A DNA stretch of 8,589 nucleotides from PVC group bacterium. Lineage in GTDB: Bacteria; Verrucomicrobiota; Kiritimatiellia; CAIKKV01; PXCX01. Location of the stretch: the NCBI GenBank assembly GCA_003565195.1, contig PXCX01000320.1, positions 1-8,589 on the forward strand, written 5' to 3'. The notes beneath the pieces are model-generated. The model did not search any database. It was given only the letters and a program-made list of their open reading frames with translations, and had not been told where the DNA came from. This document shows, one piece after another, positions 7,374-8,589 of the stretch (positions within the stretch are counted from its first letter, which is position 1; every line of letters begins with the position of its first letter). A program made the translations under genes and the position numbers.

Positions 7374-7504
7374 AAACTCACCTTGCCGCCCCGGTACCTG
7401 TCGCCGCCATCTCTTCGTTCAATAGTCTTCAACTTGATTTCCGGGCATCTTCCGCACGGCAACACTGCAGCCAGATAAGCCGTTCGACATTCGTCCCCCG
7501 TCAT
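7361..7504 (-). CDS. Possible small protein or leader peptide, 47 residues, with CxxC motif
   Basis: I do not recognise this ORF. It begins MTGDECRTAYLAAVLPCGRC and ends in a basic, glycine-rich tail (RDGGDRYRGGKVSLWVR). Three cysteines (6, 17, 20) include one CGRC pair, which could bind metal or form a disulfide; there is no signal peptide or clear membrane helix. The case for translation is its AGGAG core exactly five bases before ATG 7504, the best-spaced SD in the window. Its stop (7361-7363) overlaps the start of the ABC ATPase by 13 bases, which is the usual arrangement for translational coupling. It could be a small subunit, a leader peptide controlling ATPase translation, or a chance ORF. 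The frame stays open further upstream to an ATG at 7633, but those starts lack a convincing SD. Confidence 0.4.
   Translation of the reverse strand: MTGDECRTAYLAAVLPCGRCPEIKLKTIERRDGGDRYRGGKVSLWVR
7379..7384 (-). promoter_or_regulatory. Shine-Dalgarno site of the ABC ATPase gene
   Basis: On the minus strand AAGGTG stands five bases before ATG 7373. This fixes the start in preference to internal methionines. The site lies within the last codons of the small upstream ORF. Confidence 0.6.
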
Positions 7505-7509
7505 GAATT

Positions 7510-7514
7510 CTCCT
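7510..7514 (-). promoter_or_regulatory. Strong Shine-Dalgarno site of the small ORF
   Basis: On the minus strand the sequence is AGGAG-AATTC-ATG, a consensus core at near-ideal spacing. It is too far upstream (about 137 bases) to serve the ABC ATPase start, so either the small ORF is translated or the match is accidental. Confidence 0.5.
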
Positions 7515-7688
7515 GTCTCCATACCGGAAGCAAAGAATTTCCGCTGCACATTATCTCCTGATCTGCAAACCGTCTTTTTGAAGCACGTTTCATGCCACTT
7601 GTTCTCCGGCAATCCGTTCACGTGTGACAGCAACCGTCATGACGTCGGGTTTTCAGCGTCGCCTCCATGGCATCGCCCCATATTCTGA

Positions 7689-7717
7689 CTGACCAGCGGT
7701 TCGCGAGCGCTGATCAG
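7689..7717. repeat. Inverted repeat, 10-bp stem with 9-base loop
   Basis: CTGACCAGCG (7689-7698) pairs with CGCTGATCAG (7708-7717) with nine Watson-Crick pairs and one G-T type mismatch at the fifth position; the loop is GTTCGCGAG. It lies about 120 bases after the asd stop. No T-tract follows on either strand, so it is not a canonical intrinsic terminator. It could be an RNA-stabilising or Rho-assisted 3' end of asd, or an operator for the downstream operon. Confidence 0.5.
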
Positions 7718-7837
7718 GTTCCCTGTCGCTGTCGGTGATTCCGGTAGCACAACTTCTTTCCCCTTCGACGCATTCGTGTACAGGACAACTCAAACTGCGT
7801 ACTTTGTTACCCTCTTCACGGTCGTTTCACAATCGAT

Positions 7838-8589
7838 TTACCCGGCTTGATTCAACCTGATAATTGTTTCCGCGATTTGGATCGCATTCAACGCGGCGCC
7901 TTTGCGCAGATTGTCACCCACCGCAAACAACGCCAGCCCGTTGTCCAAGCAGGTATCGCGACGAATTCTGCCGACAAGGACATCGTCCTGTCCTTCCGCC
8001 AGCAAGGGCATCGGATATTGTGCCTGTGCCACGTCGTCAAGCACCTGCACGCCGGGAGCGGCCGCAAGCCAGGCGCGCGCATCGTCCGGATCGACGGGAC
8101 GCTCGAACTCAAGGAACAACGCTTCGGCATGGGCTTGGAAGACGGGAATCCGCACGCAGGTGGAGGAAACCTTGAGGTTCGGCGCGTTAAGAATCTTGCG
8201 GCTTTCATTGAGCATTTTGACTTCTTCACTCGTGTATCCGGGCGTATCCTCTTTCAAGCCACCGATATGCGGAAGCACATTAAAGGCAATCCGGTGCGGA
8301 TACACCCCGTCACCATCCGGGGCTTTCCCGGGATAGGCGCGCACTTGGGCATCAAGTTCTTCGACGGCAGCGCGTCCGGTCCCCGACACGGATTGGTAAG
8401 TGGCCGCGACAATGCGCCGGATGGGTACCTGCCGATGCAACGGCGCCAGCGCCATTAAGCCAATAATCGTGCTGCAGTTGGGATTTGCGATAAATCCGTT
8501 GTGCTGTTTCAGGACGTCACCGTTCACTTCGGGAATGACCAGCGGAACCCGGTCATCCATGCGGAAGTCGTCACCGTTATCGATCACGG
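7838..8589 (-). CDS. asd: Aspartate-semialdehyde dehydrogenase (5' end outside window)
   Basis: This enzyme reduces L-aspartyl-4-phosphate to aspartate 4-semialdehyde with NADPH in the cytosol, the branch point to lysine/diaminopimelate, threonine and methionine. About 249 C-terminal residues are present; the family is about 330-370 residues, so roughly the first 90 (the N-terminal nucleotide-binding part) lie beyond the right edge. Visible family marks in this fragment are the catalytic cysteine in ANPNCST (Cys38 of the fragment), TYQSVSGTG (63-71), the YPHRIAFNVLPHIG segment (96-109), and VSSTCVRIPV with substrate-binding Arg146 followed by catalytic His153 in QAHAEAL. The conserved C-terminal DNLRKGAALNAIQIAE is also present. 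No frameshift or missing key residue is seen. It ends 333 bases before the first candidate ORF of the ABC operon and is most likely a separate transcription unit. Confidence 0.97.
   Translation of the reverse strand, partial: VIDNGDDFRMDDRVPLVIPEVNGDVLKQHNGFIANPNCSTIIGLMALAPLHRQVPIRRIVAATYQSVSGTGRAAVEELDAQVRAYPGKAPDGDGVYPHRIAFNVLPHIGGLKEDTPGYTSEEVKMLNESRKILNAPNLKVSSTCVRIPVFQAHAEALFLEFERPVDPDDARAWLAAAPGVQVLDDVAQAQYPMPLLAEGQDDVLVGRIRRDTCLDNGLALFAVGDNLRKGAALNAIQIAETIIRLNQAG

Larger units (their letters stand above)
7505..7837. other. Intergenic region between asd and the ABC operon
   Basis: This 333-base gap contains no coding region I can support. It probably holds the end of the asd transcript and the promoter of the leftward ABC operon. 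The best -10 candidate on the minus strand is GATAAT at 7550-7555, about 45 bases before the small ORF, but I find no good -35 hexamer at 16-18 bases, so it is weak. A 10-bp inverted repeat lies at 7689-7717. I see no run of T after it, and no tRNA, riboswitch or array of repeats. Confidence 0.5.

Noticed and set aside
7361..7633. 90-residue version of the small upstream ORF
   Set aside because: The upstream methionines lack a convincing ribosome site, and the good AGGAG points to ATG 7504.
7847..8458. Plus-strand open frame of 203 codons opposite asd
   Set aside because: The minus strand encodes an unmistakable aspartate-semialdehyde dehydrogenase with catalytic Cys, Arg and His.
1..8589. 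CRISPR array, insertion sequence, integrase, tRNA or prophage genes
   Set aside because: I saw no regularly spaced repeats, transposase or recombinase motifs, terminal inverted repeats or tRNA-like clover pattern on either strand. The region looks like a stable chromosomal operon.

Overview
The window reads as one block of genes transcribed leftward (minus strand) from a bacterium. Composition is moderately GC-rich. Most starts have Shine-Dalgarno-like sites, and a signal peptide and an MacB/FtsX-type ABC system point to a Gram-negative cell plan. The PqqD-like protein beside a very large FtsX permease reminds me of PVC-group genomes (Kiritimatiellota, Verrucomicrobiota, Lentisphaerota). That placement is a recollection-based inference; there is no rRNA or other phylogenetic marker to test it except the asd fragment.

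Layout from right to left, which is the direction of transcription. (1) 7838-8589 is the C-terminal three quarters of aspartate-semialdehyde dehydrogenase (asd), cut by the window edge; it is a housekeeping gene and probably unrelated to the rest. (2) 7505-7837 is a non-coding gap with a 10-bp inverted repeat and a weak promoter candidate. (3) 7361-7504 is a possible 47-residue small ORF with a strong Shine-Dalgarno site, overlapping the next gene. (4) 6594-7373 is a LolD/MacB-type ABC ATPase with all motifs intact. (5) 6206-6589 is a small PqqD-like (RRE-fold) protein. (6) 1121-6190 is a 1689-residue membrane protein. It has a signal peptide, a PA-like and M28-peptidase-like periplasmic region whose metal ligands are almost all replaced, a long helical insertion, an unrecognised domain, three transmembrane helices, a complete FtsX/MacB permease core and a C-terminal cytosolic domain. 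(7) 1-1131 is the first 377 residues of a polytopic membrane protein, tentatively OPT-transporter-like, whose start overlaps the end of the giant gene.

Genes 4 to 7 are packed with a 4-nt gap, a 15-nt gap and an 11-nt overlap, so they are very likely one operon. The simplest model is a type VII (MacB/FtsX-like) mechanotransmission machine. In this model the ATPase drives conformational change in the giant permease, whose inactive peptidase-like ectodomain binds a peptide or cell-wall ligand in the periplasm. The PqqD-like protein would be a cytosolic peptide-binding or adaptor subunit, and the downstream multi-spanning protein could import a product. All of the functional linkage is inference. 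The machine with its pseudo-peptidase ectodomain and orphan PqqD subunit is the most interesting content of the window.
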